Source of the DNA: a bacterium | GTDB lineage: Bacteria; Babelota; Babeliae; Babelales; Babelaceae | Reading direction: 5' to 3' | Length of the DNA: 34,623 bases | Assembly (NCBI GenBank): GCA_021827715.1 | Contig: JAKAUO010000047.1 | Location: 1 to 34,623, forward strand | Shown: positions 1 to 7,957 of the stretch, piece by piece | Position numbering within the stretch: position 1 is the stretch's first letter | How the letters are laid out: the number at the start of each line of letters is the position of its first letter | The notes under the pieces: generated by a model | Told to the model about the DNA's origin: nothing | Seen by the model: only the letters and a program-made list of their open reading frames with translations | Database searches by the model: none | Made by a program: the position numbers and the translations under genes

Positions 1-19
1 AATCAATACTTAATTCCAT
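1..19 (-). CDS. Transposase, N-terminal fragment (IS630-like)
   Basis: This is the start of a minus-strand ORF (ATG at 17-19) that leaves the window after six codons reading MELSID. It is identical to the right-hand copy, which continues further and reads like the N terminus of IS630-family transposases. It carries the same Shine-Dalgarno-like AGGAG (on the minus strand) held in a small hairpin at 30-43. Confidence 0.6.
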
Positions 20-29
20 AATTCTCATT

Positions 30-43
30 CTCCTCTTTAGGAG
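30..43 (-). promoter_or_regulatory. Hairpin over the transposase ribosome binding site (left copy)
   Basis: CTCCT-CTTT-AGGAG is a perfect 5-bp inverted repeat. On the minus strand its second arm is the AGGAG ribosome binding site of the transposase, 10 bases before its ATG. Sequestering the site would limit translation from long read-through transcripts, a known strategy in several IS families. That role here is inference. Confidence 0.5.
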
Positions 44-96
44 CTAAGTTTATCAGATTTAATAATATCTTGCACCTGAGAATGTCTTAGTGGATC

Positions 97-432
97 ATGC
101 TATATAATAAAAAAGATAAAGATTCTAACGCATTAGCACATACGGCTGACCCTTTTACTATCGACCTTATTCGCCAAAAAGGTATTGTGGTGCATTATAT
201 TGATGTAAAAAGTGGGCAAGAAAAACTCTGTAAAAATATGCTCGTAACAGTAGAAGATCTTACTACCGGCCAAAAAAGCCAAGGGGCCCTCCAGGCGGCT
301 TGGGGAAAAAACGGAGCTTTATATCATCTTTTTATAAAACCAGTCAGAAATGCGAATGATTTTAAAGCTCTTGCTCAATTTTTAACGGGAAATCAACAGG
401 CACAAGCTCCTGATATTTTAACCTTGGCGTAA
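97..432 (+). CDS. Hypothetical protein, probably a 3' remnant with an IS-derived start
   Basis: The 111-residue ORF has no recognisable domain. It looks soluble, with no signal peptide or membrane helix. Its ATG (97-99) and Leu codon lie in the IS tip and native sequence begins only at about 103, so the original 5' end was probably displaced by the insertion. No Shine-Dalgarno precedes the ATG (stop codon TAG lies just upstream at 88-90 in frame). An internal ATG at 238 could start a shorter product. It may be untranslated debris or a fortuitous IS-gene fusion. Codon content and the clean downstream frame argue that it was once a real gene. Confidence 0.5.
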   Translation: MLYNKKDKDSNALAHTADPFTIDLIRQKGIVVHYIDVKSGQEKLCKNMLVTVEDLTTGQKSQGALQAAWGKNGALYHLFIKPVRNANDFKALAQFLTGNQQAQAPDILTLA

Positions 433-455
433 AGTACGATCAAATGGGGTTTTGC

Positions 456-483
456 TTGAGGTGTTTTTGCAAATCTTTATACT
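456..483 (+). promoter_or_regulatory. Possible sigma70 promoter for the paralogue pair
   Basis: TTGAGG (456-461) is followed after 16 bp by TATACT (478-483), about 50 bp before the ATG at 532. A second -10-like TATAGT lies at 488-493. The match is moderate and the assignment tentative. Confidence 0.35.
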
Positions 484-531
484 ATGGTATAGTGAATATT
501 ATAGATAGTATTAGAAACCTCAAAGAAAACC

Positions 532-1425
532 ATGAAAAAAGCAATTATTATGCTCATGTCCTTTGTGACAATAAACCCTCTTTTGAGTACCAGTATTTCC
601 TCAAACTCAGAAGCTGATATGGTGGTTCAAGGCCTGATGGCAACAGCGCGCGCATGCGCAACTTCAGCTATAGTAACAGCGTGTGAACAAAGACCACTTA
701 CCCCTGCCTGGCACGGTTTTACCACCGCAGTAGTCGGATTAGGAACTGCAGCAACGGTTAAAGCTGTCTTACATCCGAACTATCCAGATTACAATTTTGC
801 TCCAATCAACGTAAACCCTAGCCACACTGCTACTGCATATGCGGTTTTTGCGGGTGTAGCCGCTTCTTATCTTTATTGGAAATTGAGGCCGAACCATCGT
901 GCATACAATAATGATAGAATCTGCGACAGACTAGCAGAAAGAACTATATCATTAAGTTTACTGGAATCAGAAGGAAAAGATCTTGCAACTATTGAAACAA
1001 ACATGGGTAATATTGCTGCATTAAGGGGGCAGGATTATTTATTACCGGAAGCCGTACGTCAAGTTGATACCTATGTACAGCAAGTACAATCTGCCCAAGA
1101 TGAATTAATTCGTCTGGAATCGTATCCTTCATTGCGTTATCCAGGCTTACACATTCATAAAGATTTTTTGAATGAAAAATTAAGACAGGCTCAATTTGTG
1201 TTGCGTGAAGTTAAAAGTGGTAACAATTATAAGCTTGAGAAAAAACAAGAGTCTGATGCAAAAAATGCAAAAAGAGCGCTTGAAATAGAAGAACAAAAAG
1301 CTCTTGCAGAAGCTCGCAAGGCGCGCGCTGCAGAAAAAAGTGCATCTGCCAAGACCCAACAAGCTGCCACACAATCGAACTATTTTATACTCGATCTCCT
1401 TAAATGGCTAACCCGAACACGCTAA
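532..1425 (+). CDS. Exported or membrane coiled-coil protein, paralogue A
   Basis: I do not recognise the family. The 297-residue protein has a signal-peptide-like N terminus (about 1-24), two short hydrophobic stretches (about 59-83 and 101-117) and a charged Ala/Glu/Lys-rich C-terminal helix (about 215-280) likely to form a coiled coil. It shares the block ACE(Q/H)RPLTPAWH, followed by a GLGTA(A/L)TVK motif, with the next gene, so the two are tandem duplicates. The start has only a weak ribosome binding site (CAAAGAAA). The likely site is the envelope, anchored by the central hydrophobic pair with the helical tail on one side. Function unknown. Confidence 0.75.
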   Translation: MKKAIIMLMSFVTINPLLSTSISSNSEADMVVQGLMATARACATSAIVTACEQRPLTPAWHGFTTAVVGLGTAATVKAVLHPNYPDYNFAPINVNPSHTATAYAVFAGVAASYLYWKLRPNHRAYNNDRICDRLAERTISLSLLESEGKDLATIETNMGNIAALRGQDYLLPEAVRQVDTYVQQVQSAQDELIRLESYPSLRYPGLHIHKDFLNEKLRQAQFVLREVKSGNNYKLEKKQESDAKNAKRALEIEEQKALAEARKARAAEKSASAKTQQAATQSNYFILDLLKWLTRTR

Positions 1426-1491
1426 CACAAAAAACTTTCAAATTATTTATAAGAAAAAATAACGAATATAAAGCCCTCAATAAGGAACATT

Positions 1492-2262
1492 ATGAAAAAA
1501 ACAATCATGATACTTGGTACTCTTTTGGCAACCTGCCCAAAGACCTATACATTGGAAGCAGACCCCGCTCAGGCAATGATCTTAATGACCGGTGGCGGTA
1601 TCACAGCAAGTCTAGTAAATGCCTGTGAACACAGACCACTTACTCCTGCATGGCACAAAGCTACCAGCATATTAGCAGGCTTGGGTACTGCGCTGACGGT
1701 TAAAGGCACGTTGAATCCAAATTTCTCAACCAATCCTGACCATGCAGCTACTGGTTATGCACTTCTTGCGGGGGCGGCTACCTTCCTTCTTTATGGGCAA
1801 TTCCGAGTCCCACAACGTACAAGAGCTTATTATAAAACTCTCAGAACGTTAGAAACAAATCCATTAGAGCACCAATTGGAAGAATGCAAAGAACAAGATC
1901 TGTCAACACTCGAAGAGAAAATTGCTCAAAGTGCATCATCAAAAAATAAAGAGTACCCATTACTTGCCGCGGTTCAAGACCTTGAAAATTACGAAACAGA
2001 CCTTAAAGCTACCCATGATGAATGCATTCGTTTACAACTTCTCCTCAAGTTCTTCGATCTTGATAAAGATAAAACTTTCTTAAGGGAAACAATCGCACAG
2101 GCTTCTTCAGTATTGGCTCGCGTAAAAGAGGGCAATAGATTCAAAAAAGAGGCGGCGCTTGCAGAGCAACAAAGACGTGAACAGCAAGCTGCTAAAAAAC
2201 TTGAAAAAGCCAAAAAATTCTCTCTGTTAAGTCCAATGACCTGGATATTTGGCAAAGCTTAA
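1492..2262 (+). CDS. Exported or membrane coiled-coil protein, paralogue B
   Basis: This 256-residue protein is a tandem paralogue of the gene 66 bp upstream. It has the same order: signal peptide (about 1-21), the ACEHRPLTPAWH block near residue 43, a hydrophobic pair, then a long helical region ending in an Ala/Lys/Glu-rich tail. It is shorter because a segment between the two hydrophobic stretches is missing. An AAGGAA ribosome binding site precedes the ATG. A terminator follows at 2288, so the pair probably forms one transcription unit. An overlapping frame at 1404-1628 is a shadow. Function unknown. Confidence 0.75.
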   Translation: MKKTIMILGTLLATCPKTYTLEADPAQAMILMTGGGITASLVNACEHRPLTPAWHKATSILAGLGTALTVKGTLNPNFSTNPDHAATGYALLAGAATFLLYGQFRVPQRTRAYYKTLRTLETNPLEHQLEECKEQDLSTLEEKIAQSASSKNKEYPLLAAVQDLENYETDLKATHDECIRLQLLLKFFDLDKDKTFLRETIAQASSVLARVKEGNRFKKEAALAEQQRREQQAAKKLEKAKKFSLLSPMTWIFGKA

Positions 2263-2287
2263 TACAGAGGCTTTTGATAATTCTTTT

Positions 2288-2318
2288 GGGGGGGCACTTG
2301 AGCTCCCCTTTTTATTTT
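2288..2318 (+). terminator. Intrinsic terminator after the paralogue pair
   Basis: A G-run at 2288-2293 pairs with CTCCCC at 2303-2308 (one G-U pair) around a 9-base loop, followed directly by a T-rich tract (TTTTTATTTTTATTT). The position, 26 bp after the stop of paralogue B, fits. Confidence 0.7.
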
Positions 2319-2327
2319 TATTTCAAT

Positions 2328-2355
2328 TTGAATAATTAAAATGCTACTCTAATAA
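2328..2355 (+). promoter_or_regulatory. Possible promoter of the metallophosphoesterase gene
   Basis: TTGAAT (2328-2333), a 16-bp spacer and TAATAA (2350-2355) lie 40 bp before the ATG at 2396, just downstream of the preceding terminator. The ribosome binding site AAGGGGAG follows. Confidence 0.4.
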
Positions 2356-2395
2356 TAAGTTCTTACTTTTAAGAGTCTTAATTAAGGGGAGTAGT

Positions 2396-3451
2396 ATGCG
2401 TAATAAAGTAACATTTTTATCTTTATATTTAGTAGGTTTCATCACTATCATGCATATAAATGCTTATAGATTTGCCGTCTATGGGGATGCCGGTGCAGAT
2501 ATGGGTGACCCGAAGATCTTTAATGAAGAGATATTGGGGTTTATTAATGGCTTTGTAACCAAGGCGAGGCCAAAAATAGATTTTGTTATTTTTGTAGGGG
2601 ATGGCATCAATAGTGCTACTGATAAGGAATATCGGGAAAATAATCTGGCAAAATGGCTCGATTTTATGAAAAAAGGGCTTAAAGGCATTCAACTGTATCC
2701 CGCATTAGGAAACCATGATATTTATGGAGCAACCGGCTGGATTGAAAAAAAGCTGGAGCCGCAATATCAAAAAACATTTAATTTTTTGCCTTCTAACGGC
2801 CCTAAGGATTATCAAAAAATAGATTATTCTTTTGAATATGGAACAGGAAAAGAAAAATCACTCTTTATTGCTCTTGATTCATTCGGGTTTCCTTCTGATC
2901 AACAGCAAGGCTTTGATAATGATTATGACCAAGAACAACTTACGTGGCTCAAGGCCCAGGCACAATCTTCTGATGCGCCCCATAAATTTGTATATATGCA
3001 CTCTCCCATTTTTTCTGTGGAAGGTTGGCCCATTGGTAAAGCAGTTCCTGAACTTTTAAATCTGGTTAAACACTATAATTTTGATATGGTATTTTGTGGC
3101 CATGAACATTTATATAGTCGTTCAATCTTAGCGCATATTCCTACGCAACAGGGCTTTCGCGATCTTATTCAAATCCAACCCGGACCTTCCGGATCAAAGC
3201 CAAGCGCTGGTAATAAAATTAATCCACAAAAGGCACCAATAGTTCGTATGCATACCGGCTATAGTTTTGTAATTATTGAAGTACACGATGAAAAAGTAAC
3301 AGGTCAGGCATTTGCGGTAGTTAAAGATAGCGCTGGAAAACTTTCAACACAAAAGTTTGATGAATTTGGCGTTAAACAATCACCTGCAATAAAGCAAACG
3401 GAGTCTACTGCACCACAAAATGCTCTAAGCCGAACCGCAAGCGCGACGTAA
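2396..3451 (+). CDS. Secreted calcineurin-like metallophosphoesterase (purple acid phosphatase type)
   Basis: The enzyme probably hydrolyses phosphate esters with a two-metal centre outside the cytoplasm. A signal peptide covers residues 1-23. The metallophosphoesterase motifs follow in order: GDAG at 30-33, GDG at 68-70, GNHD at 105-108, the His in MHSP at 201-204, and GHEH at 235-238. Length (351 residues) and motif spacing resemble bacterial relatives of tartrate-resistant acid phosphatase. The second motif reads VGDGIN where purple acid phosphatases usually have GDN-x-Y, so the substrate or redox metal may differ. The C-terminal 40 residues are low-complexity. It is monocistronic and convergent with comF, 3 bp away. 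The substrate cannot be read from sequence. Confidence 0.85.
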   Translation: MRNKVTFLSLYLVGFITIMHINAYRFAVYGDAGADMGDPKIFNEEILGFINGFVTKARPKIDFVIFVGDGINSATDKEYRENNLAKWLDFMKKGLKGIQLYPALGNHDIYGATGWIEKKLEPQYQKTFNFLPSNGPKDYQKIDYSFEYGTGKEKSLFIALDSFGFPSDQQQGFDNDYDQEQLTWLKAQAQSSDAPHKFVYMHSPIFSVEGWPIGKAVPELLNLVKHYNFDMVFCGHEHLYSRSILAHIPTQQGFRDLIQIQPGPSGSKPSAGNKINPQKAPIVRMHTGYSFVIIEVHDEKVTGQAFAVVKDSAGKLSTQKFDEFGVKQSPAIKQTESTAPQNALSRTASAT

Positions 3452-3454
3452 TGA

Positions 3455-4132
3455 TTAATTAACCACTTTACACACTACCAGTAATTCAACAGATTGTGCG
3501 CCGTGCTTGTATAACTCAAGCGCGGCCGTTTGTGCTGTTACGCCAGTGGTATAAAGATCATCAATCAATAAAATTCTTTTATTGCGTAAACTGCAATTTC
3601 GTAGCCTTTTATTGAGACTAAAAATATGCGTAACATTCTCTTTTCGCTGGGTAGCAGAAAGTGCTGATTGAAATTGTGTCTTTTTGTGTCTGACCAAAGC
3701 AGTTATGATGGGCTTGCCCACCACCGGGGCTATCGATTGCGCCAAGATCTCTGCTTGATTAAAACCGCGCCACATATTTCTCTGCCAATGTAATGGCACA
3801 GGCACAATCATATCACATTCAAGGGAAAGCTTTTTTACATACTCTGCAATGAGCGTACCTAATTGAAAAATGGGAGTTTGTTGGCCATTCAACTTTGCTT
3901 GAATAAGCCTATCAAAGGGTTCTTGATAAGCCGTATACGCATGCACCGCCATTGAACGCGTTGATGATAAAAAAACCTGACAGGAGCCTATAACCGGTAC
4001 CCGTTCACGACACACACTACACAGGACCGTATAATTAGGTAATAAATTTTCACACCAAACACAATAGGGTGGTGATAAAACTTTCGTAATTATAGCAAGT
4101 ATTCGCTCAAGAAAATTCACATACTTAATCAT
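3455..4132 (-). CDS. comF: ComF family phosphoribosyltransferase
   Basis: ComF-type proteins pair a zinc ribbon with a type I phosphoribosyltransferase fold and are needed for DNA uptake in transformable bacteria. In other bacteria they are linked to DNA processing. Here four cysteines near the N terminus (C24, C27, C38, C41) form the zinc ribbon, and the PRPP-binding motif LLIDDLYTTGVT lies at about 188-199. Length is 225 residues, normal for the family. The ATG overlaps the end of lspA by 8 bp, so it is the last gene of a coupled pheT-lspA-comF block. No other competence gene is in the window, so a role in DNA uptake is only a family-based suggestion. Confidence 0.88.
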   Translation of the reverse strand: MIKYVNFLERILAIITKVLSPPYCVWCENLLPNYTVLCSVCRERVPVIGSCQVFLSSTRSMAVHAYTAYQEPFDRLIQAKLNGQQTPIFQLGTLIAEYVKKLSLECDMIVPVPLHWQRNMWRGFNQAEILAQSIAPVVGKPIITALVRHKKTQFQSALSATQRKENVTHIFSLNKRLRNCSLRNKRILLIDDLYTTGVTAQTAALELYKHGAQSVELLVVCKVVN

Positions 4133-4583
4133 GTATTACTGCAAGCATGCAGGCAACTCCTACAATAATAGCTGCATCAGCAACATTAAACACGGGTGAA
4201 TTAAACGTACCTATGTGTATAAAAATAAAATCCACCACACCATTATATAAGGCCCGGTCGATAAGGTTACCCGTAGCACCTGCAATAACTAACAGCTCTG
4301 CATAAATTGCACGTCCTTTTATGAATCTAAAAACGGTGTACCCTATAAGCAATACTACCAATAATGATATGGCAATTGAAAGTGCTATAAAAAATGGCTG
4401 CTGCGCATGATGAAAAATTCCCCACGATATCCCGCGATTAATTACCAATTCACACGAGAAATAATTATTAAGAATAACTTCTTTGTATAAGGTCTTTAAT
4501 GCCCATTGCTTACTTAAAAAATCTATCGCAAGAATAAAGGCAAAAAATAGTATATACCCAGCGGCAGAAAATAATTTCTTCAT
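4125..4583 (-). CDS. lspA: Lipoprotein signal peptidase (signal peptidase II)
   Basis: LspA is the inner-membrane aspartyl protease that removes the signal peptide of diacylglyceryl-modified prolipoproteins. The 152-residue protein has four hydrophobic helices and the family motifs: a D-x-x-x-K block after helix 1 (D21, K25), NRGISWG at 49-55, GNLIDR at 105-110 with catalytic D109, and FNVAD at 132-136 with catalytic D136. Its ATG overlaps the pheT stop as ATGA and its end overlaps comF, implying translational coupling. No obvious lipoprotein precursor with a clear lipobox is in the window. Confidence 0.95.
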   Translation of the reverse strand: MKKLFSAAGYILFFAFILAIDFLSKQWALKTLYKEVILNNYFSCELVINRGISWGIFHHAQQPFFIALSIAISLLVVLLIGYTVFRFIKGRAIYAELLVIAGATGNLIDRALYNGVVDFIFIHIGTFNSPVFNVADAAIIVGVACMLAVIHD

Positions 4584-6940
4584 CGAACGGTAGCTCCTAA
4601 CCTGGTGACTGCTTGAATAACAAATGTGCGTAATTGATCGATTTCTTCCTTAGAAAAGGTTTTTTCATCATCTACGGCAATATACCGCATGGTGATTGAT
4701 CGTTGATCCTTCCATTCAGGTTTTTCAAAAGAATCGATCACCTGTATATGATATATGCGAGCATCACAGTGGGCAATAGCTTGTTCAAGCATATCAACAG
4801 AAATTGAAAACGGTACTAACAAACTAATATCAGTGGTAAGCGGTTGAAATGGTGAAATAGCTTTATAAACCTCTTGTGTGTTCGGCGCATGAATAAGAAT
4901 ATCCAGATCAAACTCAAAGGCAAAGGCCTCTCCTGGGGCCACTGATTTCAAAATAGCAGGTCGAATCATTCCTGCATAGCCAATAACAGTATCATTATAT
5001 ACCAACTCTGCTGTTTGATAGGGGTGATACCATGCAGATACGGAAACTGGCTTTCTCCATATAACATGGGCGGCTAATAATTTAAAAATTTGAGTAACTT
5101 TTTCTTTGAAATCATAAAAATTAAGTTCGTACGGTGCATACCAGATTCCGGAAAGTACGGTTTTTTCACATGGTTTATCATTTTCTCTTTTCCAAAGAGT
5201 ATTCATTTCAAAAAAAGACATGCGGCCATGTAAATGAATATTTTGTTCTATATTTTTCAAAAAATGAGGGATAAGTGATGATACTAAGTGCGTCCAGTGT
5301 TCAGAAACGGGATTAGCCACGGTATAGACCGGTTCACATGTAAGGCCAATCTTTTCTAAAAATTGATTATCATAAAAAGCATAATTGCTTACTTCATGCA
5401 TCGAAAAACCAAATGCGCAGAGCCGTTTAAGAGCTCGACGCGTCATGCTATAATGCACAGAGAAAGGTTTCATTACTCGAAGTGGTAACTGCATTGAAAG
5501 ATTATTAAAGCCGATAAACCGTGCAACTTCTTCAAGGATATCTTCAGGAAGTGAAATATCTTTAGTGGCCCTAAAGCTGGGTACAATAACACTAAATTGG
5601 ATACCGCCTTTATTATTTTTTTGCTGAACCCCAAAGCCCAATTTTTGTAAAATGCTATGAATGTGCTCCGCAGAAACGGAGGTTCCTACTCGTTCCTGCA
5701 GAAATGCATGAGAAAAATGTATTACTTTTTCTTGAGGGACCTCACCTAAAGAAATTATCGCTTGAGCGCTGTGATAGGGTATATCATGAATATCTAAAAG
5801 ATGTAAAAAACGCGTTAAAGCATGTGTATTATATAAAGGGTCCAACGATTTTTCAAAGCGTGTGGATGATTCAGAACGTACTTTATGGCGCAAAGATGAT
5901 TTACGGATTGTTGAGGGAACATAACAGGCAGATTCAATAAATAATGATCGCGTTTCAGAAGAAATGGACGATGATTTCCCACCCATAATGCCTGCAAGGC
6001 TCAAAGTATTTTTTGTATCGCACAATACGATATCTTCGGCGCTAAGAGTAATAGTGTTTCCATCAAGAAGCTGTAATTTTTCACCGGATTGTGCTGCTTC
6101 CACCTTAAGAACGCCACCCTGGATATGCTGAGCATCAAAAGCATGCATAGGTTGCCCGATATCGTACATAACATAATTGGTACAATCCACAATGGCATTA
6201 ATAGGTTTGGCGTTAATGGCGCATAATTTAAAAACCATATCGGGACATGAGCTATAATAGGAAATAGCATCTATGGTTAACCCAGCAATTCGTTTACATT
6301 GCTGAAGATTATTATTCTCTAGCGCAATACTATTACCAGCAACAGCAGGAGCTTGGTGCAGAAACGAACGTATCGGCTTTTGCGCCAAAATATACTCTTC
6401 TGGTATTAACTCAAGATTATACAATGCTGCAATTTCTCGCGCAAAACCGCGGTGGCCCCATAGATCTGGCCGGTGAGTTAGTGCTTTATTATCAAACGTT
6501 ACAATATAATCCCAAGCCGGTAAATCTTGCTTCCACGAACCGTTTTTCTTATCGTCGACAACCCATACTGCAGGCACCAGCCCTTCTTTTTCTGCATACA
6601 AATCGGCTAGGGTCAAATAGGCAAAAGAGTCACCATTTTTAATAATAAGGCAACTGTCATGCACCTGAAGATCTGCACGAAAAGGCAATACTAGTTCTTT
6701 ATTAAGTTCGGGCAACTCAAGACAAATCTGAGATTCTTTCTTGACCACGTTACCAATAAAAATCATGTTAAGGGAGTACGTTACCCGCTGTACATGCTCT
6801 ATTTCAGCCACGGTCGCGCTAACTCGCTCAAAAAAATTTCCCTTTTCAAATTCAGATTGAAACTGAAGAAATGGAAGGGTGCTGAGTTTATGCTCAGTAT
6901 TTTTTATATGACTGAATACCCAAGCGAGTGAAAGCTTCAT
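4580..6940 (-). CDS. pheT: Phenylalanine--tRNA ligase beta subunit
   Basis: PheT is the beta subunit of the alpha2beta2 enzyme that charges tRNA-Phe. It carries tRNA binding and editing domains. Length (786 residues) is normal for a full subunit. Seen in order: a divergent N-terminal EMAP-like tRNA-binding region (to about 140), a B1-type segment with ALTHRPDLWGHRG, the B3/B4 editing region (YDIGQPMHAFDA, then LAGIMGG), the catalytic-like core with a SSTRFEKSLDP block, and a C-terminal FDX-ACB domain (last 95 residues). pheS is not adjacent, which is unusual since pheS-pheT are often neighbours. It heads the pheT-lspA-comF block and is divergent from trhO. Confidence 0.96.
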   Translation of the reverse strand: MKLSLAWVFSHIKNTEHKLSTLPFLQFQSEFEKGNFFERVSATVAEIEHVQRVTYSLNMIFIGNVVKKESQICLELPELNKELVLPFRADLQVHDSCLIIKNGDSFAYLTLADLYAEKEGLVPAVWVVDDKKNGSWKQDLPAWDYIVTFDNKALTHRPDLWGHRGFAREIAALYNLELIPEEYILAQKPIRSFLHQAPAVAGNSIALENNNLQQCKRIAGLTIDAISYYSSCPDMVFKLCAINAKPINAIVDCTNYVMYDIGQPMHAFDAQHIQGGVLKVEAAQSGEKLQLLDGNTITLSAEDIVLCDTKNTLSLAGIMGGKSSSISSETRSLFIESACYVPSTIRKSSLRHKVRSESSTRFEKSLDPLYNTHALTRFLHLLDIHDIPYHSAQAIISLGEVPQEKVIHFSHAFLQERVGTSVSAEHIHSILQKLGFGVQQKNNKGGIQFSVIVPSFRATKDISLPEDILEEVARFIGFNNLSMQLPLRVMKPFSVHYSMTRRALKRLCAFGFSMHEVSNYAFYDNQFLEKIGLTCEPVYTVANPVSEHWTHLVSSLIPHFLKNIEQNIHLHGRMSFFEMNTLWKRENDKPCEKTVLSGIWYAPYELNFYDFKEKVTQIFKLLAAHVIWRKPVSVSAWYHPYQTAELVYNDTVIGYAGMIRPAILKSVAPGEAFAFEFDLDILIHAPNTQEVYKAISPFQPLTTDISLLVPFSISVDMLEQAIAHCDARIYHIQVIDSFEKPEWKDQRSITMRYIAVDDEKTFSKEEIDQLRTFVIQAVTRLGATVR

Positions 6941-7005
6941 ACGTTATAACCTAACTTTTTAAAATGACCAGAAGGTGGAGGCTCATTGCAAAGTTTACGC
7001 AAAAA

Positions 7006-7033
7006 TTGTAAAACGATCAATCTATGATAAAAT
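7006..7033 (+). promoter_or_regulatory. Likely promoter of trhO-murB
   Basis: TTGTAA (7006-7011), a 16-bp spacer and TAAAAT (7028-7033) lie so close to the ATG at 7043 that the predicted transcript would start within a few bases of the start codon. No Shine-Dalgarno is visible, so a leaderless or near-leaderless mRNA is suggested. Confidence 0.5.
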
Positions 7034-7042
7034 AAGATTATT

Positions 7043-7957
7043 ATGAAAACTATTTTACTCTATTATAAATATACTGATATTCAGTACCCGGCACAGCTTA
7101 TTAAATGGCAAAAAGAGCTCTGTACACGCTTAGCGCTTAAGGGCCGCATTATTGTAGCTACTGAGGGCATCAATGGCACGGTTGCTGGAACCCAACAAGC
7201 CTGCCAAGAATATATGCACCATATGAATAATCATCCCCTGCTGAGTGGTATAGATTTTAAACAAAGTATGTGTGAGGGGGAACCATTTCCCCGATTGCGC
7301 ATTGTAGAAAAAGAAGAAATTACGCGCATGGGAAAAAGCCCTCAAGAGATTTCTTATAAAGATGCAGGAACGCATCTTTCCCCATCGCAAGCGCATGAAC
7401 TTATTGAAACCAATCAAGAATTAGTTATTCTTGATGGCCGAAATAAGTATGAATCTGCTATTGGTAGATTTAAAGGCGCTATCACTCCCGACATTGAAAA
7501 TTTTAGGGATTTTCCGGACTATATAGATAAAAACCAGCATCTTTTTAAGGATAAGCAGGTGCTTATGTATTGCACGGGTGGTATTCGTTGTGAACGAGCC
7601 TCGGCCTATTTAAAAAGCAAAGGAGTTGCCCAACAGGTGTACCAAATTACCGGCGGTATTGACCGGTATGCGCAAGCATATCCTGACGGATACTTTAGAG
7701 GCAAAAATTATGTTTTCGATGGTCGCATTGCCGTGCCAATTAATAATGACATTTTAAGTTCCTGCGCACTTTGCTCTGAAACTTCTGATGATTATCATAA
7801 TTGCGTCTATGCAGGTTGCAATAAGCAACTTATCATTTGTGCATCATGTGTCGCCCAAAACAATGCGACCTGTAGTCAAAGTTGTCGGGAAAAAATTTTA
7901 AATAACCCGGCAATGATGCGTAAAACTCCTCATAAAACAGCAACATGCATTCTCTAG
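7043..7957 (+). CDS. trhO: tRNA uridine(34) hydroxylase, rhodanese-like (TrhO/YceA)
   Basis: TrhO enzymes hydroxylate U34 of certain tRNAs with oxygen, the first step to 5-alkoxyuridine. The protein has the N-terminal acylphosphatase-like domain of the family (GINGTVAGT at 42-50) and a rhodanese domain whose active-site loop reads CTGGIRCE with C177. A Cys-rich C-terminal extension (about 257-295, several C-x2-C type pairs) follows, as in YceA proteins. In the rhodanese domain the usual LD-V/T-RN is LDGRN. Length of 304 residues is normal. It overlaps murB by 13 bp, so the two are cotranscribed. No Shine-Dalgarno precedes the start. Confidence 0.92.
   Translation: MKTILLYYKYTDIQYPAQLIKWQKELCTRLALKGRIIVATEGINGTVAGTQQACQEYMHHMNNHPLLSGIDFKQSMCEGEPFPRLRIVEKEEITRMGKSPQEISYKDAGTHLSPSQAHELIETNQELVILDGRNKYESAIGRFKGAITPDIENFRDFPDYIDKNQHLFKDKQVLMYCTGGIRCERASAYLKSKGVAQQVYQITGGIDRYAQAYPDGYFRGKNYVFDGRIAVPINNDILSSCALCSETSDDYHNCVYAGCNKQLIICASCVAQNNATCSQSCREKILNNPAMMRKTPHKTATCIL

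Larger units (their letters stand above)
1..102 (-). mobile_element. Left partial insertion sequence, IS630-like
   Basis: Bases 1-100 are the exact reverse complement of 34501-34600, and the match runs to 105/34496 if the shared TATA-type flank is counted. The IS tip reads TAGCATGATCC next to a TA dinucleotide (103-104), fitting the TA target choice of IS630/Tc1-like elements. The copy is oriented with its transposase reading leftward out of the window. The boundary at 102 is inferred from the right copy, where an uninterrupted paralogue of the target shows the junction. The family call rests on a 14-residue N terminus in the right copy and the TA flank, so it is probable, not proven. Confidence 0.8.

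Noticed and set aside
1404-1628. 74-codon plus-strand ORF between the two paralogues
   Set aside because: It overlaps both genes in another frame and has no signal, ribosome binding site or family features.
3455-4132. Competence locus
   Set aside because: Only comF is present, linked to pheT and lspA; no other DNA-uptake gene is in the window.
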